64,000 bases of DNA from Acanthochromis polyacanthus (taxonomy: Eukaryota; Chordata; Actinopteri; Pomacentridae). The stretch covers positions 11,618,064-11,682,063 of the forward strand of contig NC_067115.1 in the NCBI RefSeq assembly GCF_021347895.1, given 5' to 3'. Position numbers and translations under genes: made by a program. Below the pieces are notes generated by a model. The model ran no database searches. It was given only the letters and a program-made list of their open reading frames with translations, and was not told the origin of the DNA. Below, one piece after another: positions 28,201 to 39,779 of this stretch (position 1 is the stretch's first letter; every line of letters begins with the position of its first letter).

Positions 28201-28759
28201 GATGAGGGCAGGGCAGCTTTAAAGCTTTGTCAGACCATGCTGACCTTGGTAACAAAAGCTTTTTGCCCAAAGTTATTAACAATAATTGGACCTAATTATA
28301 TGATGTATAAAAAGAGGAGGAAATTGCAGAGGAGTGTTCAATTGAACAGTCATTACAAAGACTGGAAAATTGCACAATAAGAGGTCAAGTAGAACCAGTG
28401 CTCTTTGTGTCTGTGCATAGTGCATTTGTGCGTGTGTTTGGATGTGCGCCTGTGCATGTGCTCTTACATCTCAAGCTCTTGAAAAGTAAATCCGTCAGTA
28501 ACAAAGCACAATCAGAACACAGATGTGTTGGCTCAGAATGTATTAAATATCGAGTACTTCAGGCTTCCATAGATGCAGTTGATTTTTTTTGATGAGAAAA
28601 TACCAGTTATACCAGACAATACAGTTAGAATTTGAATTCTTTTTGAACAAAGATGTGAAAAACTAAGAGACTGTTTGTGTCTGTTAAGTACCGCTAAGTT
28701 CAAAAGTCTGCAAATGTGATGTGGATACAAGTTGGTAGTCAGTTCCATAAAACATATCA
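25283..28759. other. Unassigned AT-rich sequence
   Basis: No recognised element or gene. Only short chance frames; poly-A at 25989-26001; no microsatellite of note. Apparent unique sequence. Confidence 0.4.
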
Positions 28760-29915
28760 AAATTATGCCTACAGTAAAATAGAACTAAAACTATTTTTAT
28801 GACAGTAGCAATGACAAACTTCACAGATATGTGGAATGAGGAATGAAAGCATAAATATCAAAATGATAACTAAAATTACCTAACAGTAGCCTGACCCCTT
28901 TATCTGCACTGACTGACCCTATCCAAGGCAAACACATATTCAGAGAAATAAGAGATGAAAGGGCAAATACCGAAATTACACACAAAAATGATTTTTTGAC
29001 AGTGGCATATCAACTTTTACAATCATCTGCACCAGGTGACTGTAACCAAAGCCAATAGATATTCAAAGAAATGAAAACTGAAATAGCAAATATGAGGATT
29101 ACACACAGACTGCGCAGAATGACTATCGCCAAAGCCAACACTAACTCAAAGAAATGAGAAACGAGAGCACCGATATTATTGTAGAATTATTGTTTACATT
29201 CATATTCATTACATGATGATATGTAAAGTCAACACATATTCAAATAAATGAAAAATTAAAGAGCTAATATCAAAATGGTACCTAAAATTATTTGTCTAAC
29301 AGCATCGTGGCAACGTTATTTACATTAATATGTATTGTATCACTGGCATGCAAAGCCAACAAGTAATCAAAGAACTGTGAAAGGAGTAACTATCAAAAAT
29401 GGTGCCTAAAATGACTTGAATTACAGCAGCATTATAACTTTTACATTCATCTGCACTGCCTGACTGTGTAAAGTCAACACATTTTTAAAGAAAAGAGGAA
29501 TGAAAGAACAAAAACCAAATAATGCCTTAAATTATTCATTATTGGTGTGACAACTTTGATGTTCATGTGCATTGCATTACTATCTATAAGGCCAGAAAGA
29601 GTCAAAGCACATTCAAAGAAATAAGAAATGAAAGAGCAAATATATAAAATAGAAATATTACAAATCCTAAAAGTTTCACTGAAAGTAATTGAATTACAGT
29701 AGCTTTACAACCTTTGCATTCATCTGCATTGCATGACTGTGTGTAAAGCCAATACATATTCAAAGAAATAAGAAATGAAAGAGCATATTTCTAAATTATA
29801 CAAAAAACTGTTTGTCTAAGGGTAGCATGCAAACATTTGTCTGCACTGAGTGACTACATCTAAAGCCAGCACATACTCAAAGACGTGAGGAATGAAAGAG
29901 CAAGAAATGGCACAG
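28760..29915 (+). repeat. Degenerate tandem array, about ten copies of a ~120-base unit
   Basis: The motif 'gaaatgaaagagcaaata' and variants recur at about 28841, 28951, 29073, 29156, 29250, 29378, 29495, 29623, 29770 and 29887, spacing 83-147 and averaging about 116. Each is preceded by 'aaagccaacacatattcaaa'-type sequence and followed by 'atggtacctaaaattattt', 'aacagtagcatgacaac' and 'cattcatctgcactgcatga' blocks in constant order, so whole units repeat and not only one motif. Units differ by many substitutions and deletions, so the array is old. It is AT-rich, has no coding frame, and matches no family I know. The flanks (28700-28760 and after 29915) lack the unit. Confidence 0.88.
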
Positions 29916-30339
29916 GCTCTGTGATGGGGCAGACACAGTGAAGGTGTGTAGGATTACCACTAGAATATCAAAGAGTGGCTGCATCAGAAAGGGTTAGGCC
30001 TGCTGTCATTAAGCATGCTCTCTTAATGATGAGGCTCTCACTCTTGCACTGATGAGGGAAGGAGAGAGACCAGCGGCCGGCTAATTGGAGTCAATTTCTG
30101 CATGACTGAGTGTGTGTCTGTGTGTGTTTGTGTGTGTGTATACATGCTTGTGTGTGTGCATATGTGCGCATGAACTTCTGGGTGTTTGTCTGCAAGAGAG
30201 ATATGACTCCATTTCAACCGCTCCGTGCCGAGAATACCTGATACCAGCTAATTTTACTGCATTTTTAAAAGCACCTTTTCAGCCTGTCTCCATCAGTCAG
30301 CTAACCTAAGGGGGGAGAGAGAGACACCAAGCTAACAAG
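29916..30339. other. Unassigned sequence with a GT patch
   Basis: An imperfect TG-rich stretch at about 30110-30160 and otherwise unique sequence. Confidence 0.35.
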
Positions 30340-30640
30340 ATGAATTTAGCCAGGGAAGCACCTGAAGGGCGGACATATTGACAGACACCGAACACAATTG
30401 AATCAAATTAGTCCGCAGTGTATTTATTTAGTCCAATTAGTTCCAGGATTAATGCCAGAAAGGAAAATTGTCAATAAACAGCTCACCTCCACGGCCACCT
30501 TACACCTTTTTCAGGTAAGCTAAAGGGCAAAGTCAGATGTAAATCAACAAATAATTGATTAGATCATTTGAAATACGGATGAAGCCGCCCATTAAATGTA
30601 GCAGTTTTGCATTATCCAAACCCCTGTGACAAGGACAGTG
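30340..30640. promoter_or_regulatory. Candidate conserved non-coding block with a splice-like AG|GT
   Basis: Repeat-free sequence with 'gaacacaattgaatcaaatt', 'agtccaattagttccagg', 'attaatgcc' and 'aataattgattagatc', dense in homeobox-type cores. At 30505-30520 'acctttttcag|gtaagc' joins a good 3' splice site directly to a good 5' splice site, the layout of a recursive splice site in a long intron. Conservation was not tested and both readings are weak. Confidence 0.2.
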
Positions 30641-30940
30641 TATTTAGTGTCATATACAGTAATGGTGGCAGACAGATGGTCATCCCAGGCTGTGAGCTTC
30701 AGCCTGTAACTGCTTTCTTACTGCTGTTGCAGACGGCTAGATTTCCACTGTTTAAAAGCAGAGGTGACTGACCTCCTTTCCGGTTCAGCTGTTAACACAG
30801 GAAGGCACAGATGAATGAATAGCAGAAAAGAACACAGACATTTCTCCTCTTCAGCCTCATTTTTCACACAGCTGAGAATATCTAGACAGTATTGCCATTG
30901 CGGACCAATTCATTTAAAAGCTTATAGGCTGTCATACAAA

Positions 30941-31125
30941 TAGCTAATCAGCCAATCACATGGCCGCAACTCAACGCATTTAGGCATGTAGCAGCACAAC
31001 TTGCTGAAGTTCAATGAGTAGCCTCCACAGTCACCAGATCTCAATCCAGTGGAGCATATTTGGGATGTAGTGGAACGGGAGATTGGCGTCATGCACCCAA
31101 TAAATCTGCTGGATACATTTCAGCT
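30941..31125 (+). pseudogene. Internally deleted Tc1-like element
   Basis: The first 80 bases ('tagctaatcagccaatcaca', 'actcaacgcatttaggcatg', 'cttgctgaagttcaa') are the 5' untranslated leader of a well-known teleost Tc1-like subfamily. Directly after, near 31016-31024, the sequence jumps to the end of its transposase: SPDLNPVEHIWDVVEREIG at about 31037-31093, including the third catalytic acidic residue (E in NPVEHIW). Almost the whole transposase is missing between them. It is a deletion derivative of the kind from which MITEs arise. The 3' terminal repeat is not visible. Confidence 0.82.
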
Positions 31126-32599
31126 TTCTCCCTATTGGCCAGACAATTACTGTGGTCATAATAAATGTTACCAAACAACCAGCAGAGTGTTTCTTCTGCT
31201 TCCTGTGGTCATAAGACTTGTAGTACAATGTATATATTTACAACTTGATTCTTGCTATTCTGGCATTACAACCCAATCTCACCATATTTTGGAGAGAAAA
31301 AAATAGCCGGGCAATATGCAATGTTTTGAAATTTGTGTTGTTGTACATTACCTTTGGTTCAGTAAGGGTGCCATAGCACAACACAAAATGCCATGAGATT
31401 TACCACACTGACACAATTATCAACTTTGTTAGACTTTGTTATCTCAATTTTGGCTCATTTATATCATTTCAACAAAAGAAAAGGCTTCTTGAAATGTTTC
31501 TGATTTTGTCTTGTTTATCACAGTTGCTTTTTTAATTTAGACATTTATTGATTTTTTTTTTAAATTTTATTTTACTGTGAAGCATATTGCTTCGTGAGAT
31601 GAAAGGAGATTACCTCAAGTTCCTTTGTTTGGCAATTTCCATGGCAGAATTGTGTGTCATTGAGTGCTAAATAAAACAAGTGGTTAGTGATCAGCAGGTG
31701 TTTTTTTTAAGCTCGTGTATGAAGACAGGTTTTCAAAAAAAAAAAGAATGAAAACATTGCATTACATATTCTGTGCCTGCTTCTGTTAATTGCCTTTCTG
31801 ATATTGTTGAGAAACCTTTTGAGAAAAAAAAGACTCGAGTGAAGTTTGGCCTGGTTGTCATTTAGCTACGATGGCATCACCAGATTGCCTAATTTGGAAG
31901 AGCACCTAAGAAAAATCTGAATTTGGAGGCAATTATGGCAAAGGCACAGTAGTGATTTTTTTTTTTTTTTTTAACAGATTGGAAATCCAGGGACTGAAGG
32001 AGGGTTGCCTAGCTTCCTCCTTTGAGAGTCCATTCAGCTGCCCCATCTCGTCAAGCTTTAGTCTGTGAGAAAAAAGAGGGAGAGAGAGAGAGAGACTGAA
32101 CTCTAAAATTAGCCAAAATTAACAAGAAAAAAAAAATCTCTTTCATGTGGCTAAGAAACCGACATACATGGATAGTGAGAAAGCCTGATAAAAGCAGAAG
32201 GTAATTGCTTCTACTTAAATGAAAATTACTTTCAGCAACAGAAATTAAAACTGTCATTAGACACAGGTCAATGAGAAAACAAAATTTTGCGAAGGTCCTT
32301 TTGGGGACAATGATTTAGTTACTATGAGGACATGAGGCCCACCTAATAGCTGACTGTTAAAAGAAAAGGCAGCTTGAGGAAATGTGCCTGACAAAATCTC
32401 AGTCTGCAGTACCTGGAATGTAAAGGATTTTTTTTTTAAGTTCCCAGATGATCACAGCCTGCATCCATGCCATGAGCATCCTGTCAATGTTTTGACAGCT
32501 AGTTCAGCTGCAATAAAATTTGAATTTGATATTAGCAGTGACGCACAGAATGATATTTCAGCATAAACTAATAATCAAAAATAAAGCTTTTTTTCAGTT
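31126..32599. other. Unassigned AT-rich sequence
   Basis: Poly-T at 31957-31972, a GA patch near 32078-32094, several A runs. No gene or recognised element. Confidence 0.4.
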
Positions 32600-33590
32600 T
32601 TGCTTATAGGCACATAGCACACGCATCAGGCTGAATCGCACATCCATCACCTTTATCTGTAAACCACCTGCCTAAGGTTGTGTATATGGACTCAGGGCTT
32701 CTGCGGGTGTTTTGTGGTATCGGGCTACGCAGTGGGGGCAACTGATGTGAGGTGGGGTTGCCATGGATCAGACTTATTTTTCCATCACATCCCAGGAGGC
32801 AAATCAACACCTCAAACTCTTTGTCGTCTCCGTCAAATTGAACAGTTTTTGTGTTGTGGCAGAGTGCATTTTCCTACTGAAGGTTTCCCGGCAGAACATT
32901 GCACAGAGTATTTCAAAGCCTCTGCTGGCTTGCCTTCTTCCCATAATGCATCCTGCTGCCTCCTTTTCCAAAGGCAAACAATCACATACACACAGCTGTC
33001 CACAAAATGTAAAAGAAAATATGATTCATCAGAGAAAGCTACCTGTTTCCGTTGCTGCGCGGTCCGTTTCAGAAACTTGCGAGTCCATTGCAGGCATTTT
33101 GAGCAGAAAGCAAGGATCAGCATGGGCACGCTGATTAGTCTGCAGCTACAATACCCTATGCACACCAAGCTGTGGGCACTGTGTGTTCTAACACCTCTTT
33201 ATCATACCCACCATTAAGGTTTTCAGCAATTTGTGCCACAGTGTATTTTCTGTGTTACTGGAACACAAGGGTCAGCCTTTGTTCCCAATGCACATCAGTT
33301 ATTCCTTGTTGCTGGTTTACCAGTTGTCCTTCCTTAAACCACTTTTGGTAGGTACTGACCACTGCAAATGTGAAACACCTCCCACGCTCTGCTGTCATGG
33401 AGACAATCTGACCCAGTCTTTCAGTCATCATAATCTAGGCCTTGTTAAAGTTGCTTAGATCTTTGTCCTTCCCCATTTTTTTTCATATCGTCTTCAAAAA
33501 TTGACAGATCATTTTGTGCCTAATATGCCTCACACCTTGACAGGTGCCACTGTAATGAGGTAATGTGATTCACTTTCCTTATTGGTGGTT
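32600..33590 (-). pseudogene. Tc1-like transposase pseudogene, nearly full length
   Basis: The minus-strand ATG at 33474-33476 starts MGKDKDLSNFNKA, and the N-terminal DNA-binding domain continues with ERLGQIVS and VVSTYQKWFKEGQLVN near 33330. Further on come TVAQIAENLN near 33230, the first catalytic block SDESYFLLHFVD near 33005-33040 and SVCVYVI-like sequence, then the second-Asp region degraded to ENALCHNTKTVQ near 32840-32880. The C-terminal part (32604-32810) is open but no longer matches well. Upstream of the ATG, 'gacaggtgccactgtaatga' near 33540 is the known leader just inside this subfamily's terminal repeat; the outermost repeat is not seen. There are many stops and shifts. Same subfamily as 23470-23694. 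Confidence 0.85.
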
Positions 33591-35457
33591 TCAAACTCCC
33601 TCTTCAAGCCCTAAAATTCGATCTCCAAATTATATATTGAGAAGGTTTTTCAATGTAAATAATCCCTCTATGCCCTAAAATGGCTTAAATGTAACTGTCT
33701 ACAGCTCGAGCACACGAGCTCACCTACAAATATGCTCACACGCTGTAGAACTATTCCCAGCTTCTGAAGAAGAAGAAAAATATGAAAAGCCCATTTTGCA
33801 AGATGACATGATTGATTTTTTAGGTCTTTAAGTTTGAAACCAACAAAGTCCGAGTTTCATTTTCAAAGCTGGAAATGCTCAGCCATGACGTTGACTCAAA
33901 TCTCAAATTCTAATTTTACTCATGATGTGTCCCATGATGTGTCCACATAAAAAAAACACCACACTGACAAGATAGAAAACTTGCTTTTCATTATAGGGGC
34001 TCTTTAATATTGTATGAGACATGACCTTTCTGCATTTTTGACTTAAAAACAACAGTTAAAGAGGATATAAGTTACCTGAAATGAATGTTAGTCGTGACAG
34101 TAAATTGGCTCCTCTCAGGTAAATGCACTTGTGCTGATGCTCTGAAATTCTGGTTTGAAGAACCTGGTTGGTGCCCCAAGTTTGCTTATTTTGAAACCCA
34201 TCAGGACAAATCTGTCTGTGAGAGTGTCTCCCACCTGTCAATCACACAGGCACAACTCAGCCTTATTACCGCCTACAAAATGCAGAGAGAGACAAGCATG
34301 TCCACAGAGAAAATGACATGAAATATGCAGAAAACCAAGATAAAGCCACAGAAACAAGCAGGTTATTTATTCCCCAGAATCAGGCTGGTAACTAAAAGCT
34401 ATACACATCAGCCAGTGTAACTAAAGGTCTGCAACTATGGCGACTAATCTGTTTGATACTGGTTAAAGCCTTTTTCATTCGTCTGAGCAGAGTCAGTGAC
34501 ACCTACACAGAGTTTTGCCTCATAATAAAGCAAGCAGCTGTTAGTATTTGCCGACTGATATGCAAACAACACTTCATCAAAGCTTAATCATCGACTGTAC
34601 ACAGTGTTTGAATTGTTATAGGTGGTTGCTTTACATAAAAAATTTAGAATATCTGAACTTGACCCAGTGTACAGTCCATAGAATGTTTGTTGAAAACAAG
34701 ATATTGCACAAGAAAAAGAATAATAGGAAAAAAACAGCAGAAGGGAATGAAAAATACAACACTTAACAGTTTAACATTTGAGTGTTAAATGCAATGTTTG
34801 TACTTGTAGCTGCAATATCTAATAGCCAGTGCTCCTCCCTCTCATAAGCTCTTAGCACTTTGCCGTCTAAATAAATTAGTTTAAAAGGTTTTTTTGCTTG
34901 TTGTTTTTTCAGCACAGCTCATTCTGACATCACCCATGTGACACACCTCGAACAATATACTATAAATGACATCAAAACTACTTCACTTTTAATTTTTGCT
35001 GGGAACTTCACATATGGTTCAAACATACAATATTTGGAAACTCCTATGCAGAGTGGACACAACCTTATGGTTAACAGTTCAATATGTGGGCTGCAGAAAC
35101 ATCCCTTCATGGAAATAAGACCAGGATGGCACCATTTATTGCTGCTATCTTATTTTGTCTGCCTGAATTGTCTGAAAGCTGCCGATGGCAATGACAGGAT
35201 CCTGTAGCCGTGTCTCTGTAAAACACACAACACTGCACTCATACAAGTCCCCTCGATTCTTCACTGGGGCATGTCTATCTTATCGTCCTTCGAGCTAACA
35301 TTGACCGTGGTGACAAAAAGGAGCGAGGGCTTTTCTTTGTTTTCTCCTCCTCTGCTTATTCTTCACATCCTCCTCAGATTTCTGCATACATACCATTGTA
35401 CTTCAAAATGTTCTCAGCCTTACCAGAAAATGTTACAGAAGAAAGATTGTTCTTGCG
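33591..35457. other. Unassigned AT-rich sequence
   Basis: No gene or known element. A 12-base unit 'catgatgtgtcc' is duplicated in tandem near 33920-33943. 'ctcctctcaggtaaatg' near 34110 is another chance-like AG|GTAA. Confidence 0.4.
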
Positions 35458-35600
35458 TTATTTTTCAACATAATCTCCTTTGATTTCAATGCACTTGATT
35501 CACTATTCCTTTGTAGAAGAAGGTCACCTCTTGAACAAATTCTCCTCAACAGCATGGATAACTTCATAGCCCTGGTCCTGTTTCAAAAATTGTAGTTTTT
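35458..35600 (-). pseudogene. Mariner transposase C-terminal fragment
   Basis: The minus strand reads EDQGYEVIHAVEENLFKR, a stop, then KCIEIKGDYVEK and a stop, near 35465-35590. KCIxxKGDYVEK at the extreme C terminus is typical of mariner transposases. Upstream catalytic parts are absent. No terminal repeat was identified. Confidence 0.6.
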
Positions 35601-38200
35601 GTGGACAGTGATATAAGACTTTACAGTATACAGTTATGAACCCAAATCGGAGCTAGGCCCCTTGCCTTCGGGTGAGGTCAAGAATTTTTTTTTAAGTACA
35701 CTTGTATCTGTTGTTGCTGGTCTGTTGACCATACAACAACATAAAAAAAAAAAACAGCAGAAGTCCCCCAACCACCAGAGATGGCACAGTTCAAAGAATG
35801 CACCAAAAAAAATCCAAACAACCATGACAAAAAGAAAGTAAAAAAACAAAAGTTGAAAACAGTGAATGCAAGCCCACAATTCGTCCAATTACAGCCTCTA
35901 ACTTTCCCAGTTAGTCAAAGAAATTTGTAAAGTACGCTTTTGTTTCATCCAGCTGTATGCATGAAACACTAACAAATTCTGATAAAACAGAAAACCTGAA
36001 TCTTATAGTCTTATAAGTCTTGGTAAGAAGTGAACAGCTCTGAGATTCTCTGTTATGTTCTGGGGCCAACTATGACTAAACAAGGAAAATCAAAAAGTGC
36101 TTAGTCCTGAGAAGCACCTTCAGTTACTTTAAGCTTACAGGCCAAGGACCACGATTATATTAATGAAAAATGATTTTATCTTGATATTGTCTTATTAAGG
36201 GTGAACATGCTTCCCTTATTATCCCTCAGTCACAGAACTGTGGCTGAAAAAAATAATTTGAATATGAAATAAAATTTCACCCTAGTTGTAATAAACTGAA
36301 CTGGCATTTCTCACTTACTGCATGTGGAGGAAACTTCGTGCCTCGATCTCAATTGTACCTTTAATAGAGGGAGATTCACTGAAATATGTCCTGTAACTTT
36401 TCATTAGATGGAACCATTCAAATAGTATATTTCAAAAATAGCTCAAATTATCACCACTGTAGCTACCCAGTGGCAATTTACTCTTCCAGTCAAACAAAAA
36501 AAAAAATACTCAGTTTTAGTAGAAAACCACTCAATCTGGCAACTGTACAAATGCAGACATTCATACTCACACAGTTTGACATTAATAACAGGGGCCCTCA
36601 ACAGGCACAGTTGGCTGCCAATAATTTTTGAAGAGTGACAATTTTAGAATGATAACCAGTATAGCTGTGACATCAGTTTATTAAGTATTTTGAGTAATTA
36701 AATGTGGAACAAACAACATAAGAATCTTCTTTTTTAGTCAGACAATACAAGTAAGGTGGGATTTAGAAACAAAACGATTTATAGAGGACATAGTAATGGT
36801 AAAAGCTGTCAATAAGGTGCATCGGGTTAAAGATGAAGGCATGCTTTATTTTGAAATATTGAGGCTCCATTTTTAATAATTACTTTTCTGTCTGGTGCCT
36901 TGTTTTGAAAGCAGGTTCTTTCAAAGTTACACTGACACTGTAAAGCCTTTGCATTACTGTCTTATGAAAACCATCCATCCACCTGTTAGCTATACTTGTT
37001 TTATCCTGTTGATAAAGTAGGTATAGCTCCACTTCATCCCAAGGTTAACACATTGTTAGACAACCACACAATGTCACACTCAAACAGCATATTTAGAATC
37101 AGCGGTTAACCAACCGTGCATTTCTTTTCAGAACCCTGTTGTTGTGAGGCGATAGTGCGAACCATCCTGTTAAGAGAACTATCTGTGAAGAAACATTTTG
37201 AAATCTTATTATCATTAAGATACTGTACCCCAGCTGGTGTGGAAGTGGAAGACAGCTGTTTCTGGATAGCTGGTTTGACATTTTAATGAAACTGTGAAAA
37301 GATAATTGCTTGTGCTGATGATGTTGCAGGTGCTTAATTACTAGTAAGGGCTTTCACTTTTTTCTCTCACTTTATCAGATTATTTACACCCTATTTCATA
37401 GTGATATTTATTCGAGTGAAAGTATCTAGCATTTGAAAAACACTGACACATTCTCCGAAGTGCTTTACAAACTGGACTATCAAGAATTTGACTGATGAAG
37501 GAGGTGGTGTTTTTGAGTAAATTTATTTTTGTCTCACGGATAAGGGTGATATTCCTCACTGAAGGCTGAGATTGTGAATGAATAGCTCTTCAAAGTCGTC
37601 AGTTTTACCCCTTTTTTAATATTCTGAAAACTGTGCAGGTCTTTATAATGACCTGAAATCACTGATAAGCACACCTTCAGCCAGAGAGGACGAACTAATC
37701 ACTGTTTGCTCAGAGGCAAAACCTGCCTAACTGGATCTTGTGAACCTCTACAAGTGGAACTGGATGTCACATTTTGGTCGTGTTCTTTTCTGAACTCCCA
37801 TGGGTGATGATGAAGCAGTCCATGTACTACAGCGCTGTAAAATAATTGGGCCACATTTGGGGTACAGCTGTCAGTCACTGCTCCACCAGGGAAAGGCCTT
37901 TGTCACATATTTGGATTAGTTTTACCCCACTTTGAAATCCATGATAAATAGCATTTTCCCCTAATGTATTTCTGCATTTAAAAATTACCTTACCTTGTTG
38001 CACCTATTCCTACAACTGATATGTGATGAGAACTGACTAGTTCTGACTACTTTTGATTACTCTTATGTGTAAAATGTATGAATTTAACTACGTTATATCG
38101 ACTGTTATTTTCCATGTTGTGTGTCTGCCCAGGACAAAAACGGGCAACCAGTACTTATTGACCGTAATGTGTGCTGCAACATGTTTTCCTGAGGCATTCC
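35601..38200. other. Unassigned AT-rich sequence
   Basis: A-runs at 35743-35754 and 36496-36507. No coding, RNA or mobile feature recognised. Confidence 0.4.
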
Positions 38201-38655
38201 TGCTGCAGGTGTCAGACTCCACCAGGGCTGCCCCTTGTCTCTGATCCTCTTTGTGGTGTTTCATGGATAAGAGCTTAAGGCGCAGACGGGGTGAGAAGGG
38301 TGTCTGATCTGGACCTCAGGATTGCATCTCTGCTTTTTGCAGATGATATTGTGCTGTCGGCCTCATCAGATCGTGACCTTCAGCATGTACTGGAGTGGTT
38401 TGTAGACGAGTGTAAAGCAGCGGGGATGTGGATCAGCACCAAAACTTGTGGACCTCTCCCTCCAGTTTGGGGGTGGGGGGGTTGCTTCCCCAAGCGAAGG
38501 AGATCAAGTATGTTGGGATCTTGTTCACAGCTGTTGTGGTGAAGAGGGAGTTGGGCCGGGATCAGCCTTAGAGATAGGGTGAGAAGCTTACACATTGGGA
38601 GGGAACTCGGAGTGGAGCCACGACTCCTATGCTTTGAAATGAGCTGGTTGGTCTA
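38201..38655 (+). pseudogene. LINE reverse transcriptase fragment
   Basis: The plus strand reads AGVRLHQGCPLSLILFVVF near 38206-38265 (RT motif before the active site), then DLRIASLLFADDIVLSAS at 38307-38360 with the catalytic FADD, then LEWFVDECKAAGMWIST. After a shift it continues with LPQAKEIKYVGILFT near 38488 and VVVKRELGRDQ; a deletion then joins LRDRVRS and GRELGVEPRLL from the post-RT region. This is a non-LTR retrotransposon common in teleosts; the clade is not certain. Frame shifts and an internal deletion make it dead. A second remnant of what appears to be the same family is at 45995-46480. Confidence 0.85.
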
Positions 38656-39115
38656 GCCCCACCCCTTTCCAGCCATCCGCTCCCCTGTCGGTGTGCCTCC
38701 AGTCTGAGGCTCTCAGCAGCTGCTGATCAGTGGCAGGGGACGTGGGATCGTACCGCCTCGTTCACTGAGAGACATCGGGACATGCAAGTTCAGTGGGACC
38801 CCGCAGCTGCCGGAGCAGCCTGTTTTTCCCCCAGCCATCCTCCAGAGTAAGGACGTGGACCTCTGCCACACTCTTGGAGAGAGGGCATAGACCTTTCCCC
38901 CTTTCCAGTTGCCCCGATCGGCCGACGTGAGCCCCCCTTGACTACCACTTCCCTGGAGCCTGACTCTCCCCCCGTTTCCAGCTAGTGAGTGCTGGCCGTA
39001 GTTGACTATTATTGTGATTTGTACAATAAATTCTGTTTTTGACCTGCTTACCGACTCCTCTGGCGATCTCACTCGGGTTCTAAATTCCACGTGTCCTCCA
39101 CGTGTCCCATGACAC
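38656..39115 (+). mobile_element. GC-rich LTR-like sequence
   Basis: Composition changes sharply to GC-rich at about 38656 and back after 39115. It includes 'cagcctgtttttcccccagc', 'gcccccttgactacc'-like sequence and, at its end, 'gatttgtacaataaattctg' with a polyadenylation signal at 39025-39030. Directly after it the Ty3/gypsy fragment starts. Promoter-less GC-rich DNA ending in a poly-A signal next to gypsy sequence suggests LTR material, but I found no clean TG...CA borders or target-site duplication. The 135-codon minus-strand frame here has no recognisable domain. Confidence 0.45.
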
Positions 39116-39300
39116 AGCATGCTTTTGAATGTGCTAAGTCACTTCTTTGCCATGCGCCTGTACTTGTTGAAGCTGATGGTTTGCTCCTTTAAACTGGAAG
39201 TTGATGCCAGCACAGTGGGCGCTAGTGCTGTGCTCCTACAGGAGGATGCTCATCACCCAGTTTGCTACTTTTCATGTAAGTTGGACAAACATCAGGGTAG
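39116..39300 (+). pseudogene. Ty3/gypsy RNase H fragment
   Basis: The plus strand starts with AFECAKSLLCHAPVLVEAD in one frame and, after a one-base shift, continues FKLEVDASTVGASAVLLQED, then HHPVCYFSCKLDKHQ. This is the junction of reverse transcriptase and RNase H of a Ty3/gypsy polyprotein, with the first RNase H catalytic Asp in EVDAS. The sequence stops at a GT and G-rich tract at 39300. Only about 60 codons of a polyprotein of over 1000 remain. Confidence 0.85.
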
Positions 39301-39310
39301 TGTGTGTGTT

Positions 39311-39337
39311 GGGGGGGGTGGGGGTGGGGGTGGGGGG
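39311..39337 (+). repeat. G-rich tract with G-quadruplex potential
   Basis: Four G runs of 8, 5, 5 and 6 separated by single Ts. This fits the canonical quadruplex pattern with minimal loops. Confidence 0.9.
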
Positions 39338-39394
39338 TAAAAGGCCAGTGAGTGGTCCAACTACCCGAGACAGCCAGTTCACAACAGTCCATCT

Positions 39395-39470
39395 ATTTAG
39401 AACAGAATAGAATAGAAACACTTTATTAATCCACTCATAGGGACTTTCTGGTGTTACAGTAGCAAGAAGA
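39395..39470 (-). mobile_element. LINE/SINE 3' tail (fragment)
   Basis: On the minus strand 'gagtggattaataaagtg' is followed by a TTCTATTCTATTC-type pentamer run, the typical 3' end of fish L2/CR1-group LINEs and of SINEs that share their tails. Compare 'gtgggattgatgaagtc' at the end of the LINE at 48110-49625. No coding part can be traced on the left or right. Confidence 0.55.
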
Positions 39471-39779
39471 AAGAGTTAAGTGGACCCTACCAAAATACAA
39501 ATCCATAAGCAGTCATATAAAGAAAGATACAAAACTTTTATGAAACTATAAAATGCACATTGAAGTATAAAATGTACTATGAATTAAATATACTCAAGTG
39601 AAAAATGCACCATAAAACAGCAAATGCAGACACATGCCATAGTAAATAAACAGTGGTTTCACACAGATCACACTTACAATGCTTTACTATTCAGTTTGCT
39701 GCTTTTTAAACCACCTAACAATGTTTGGACTTAAATCGTTTCCGTACGGTGAAATTTCCCCCCATGTTCCAGCTAGCAG

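Noticed and set aside
28760..29915. CRISPR-like array, because of regularly spaced repeats
   Set aside because: Units are about 120 bases and homologous throughout with no unique spacers, and the context is a fish genome.
38713..39120. 135-codon minus-strand frame as a host gene
   Set aside because: It lies wholly within GC-rich LTR-like sequence between two retroelement fragments and has no domain.
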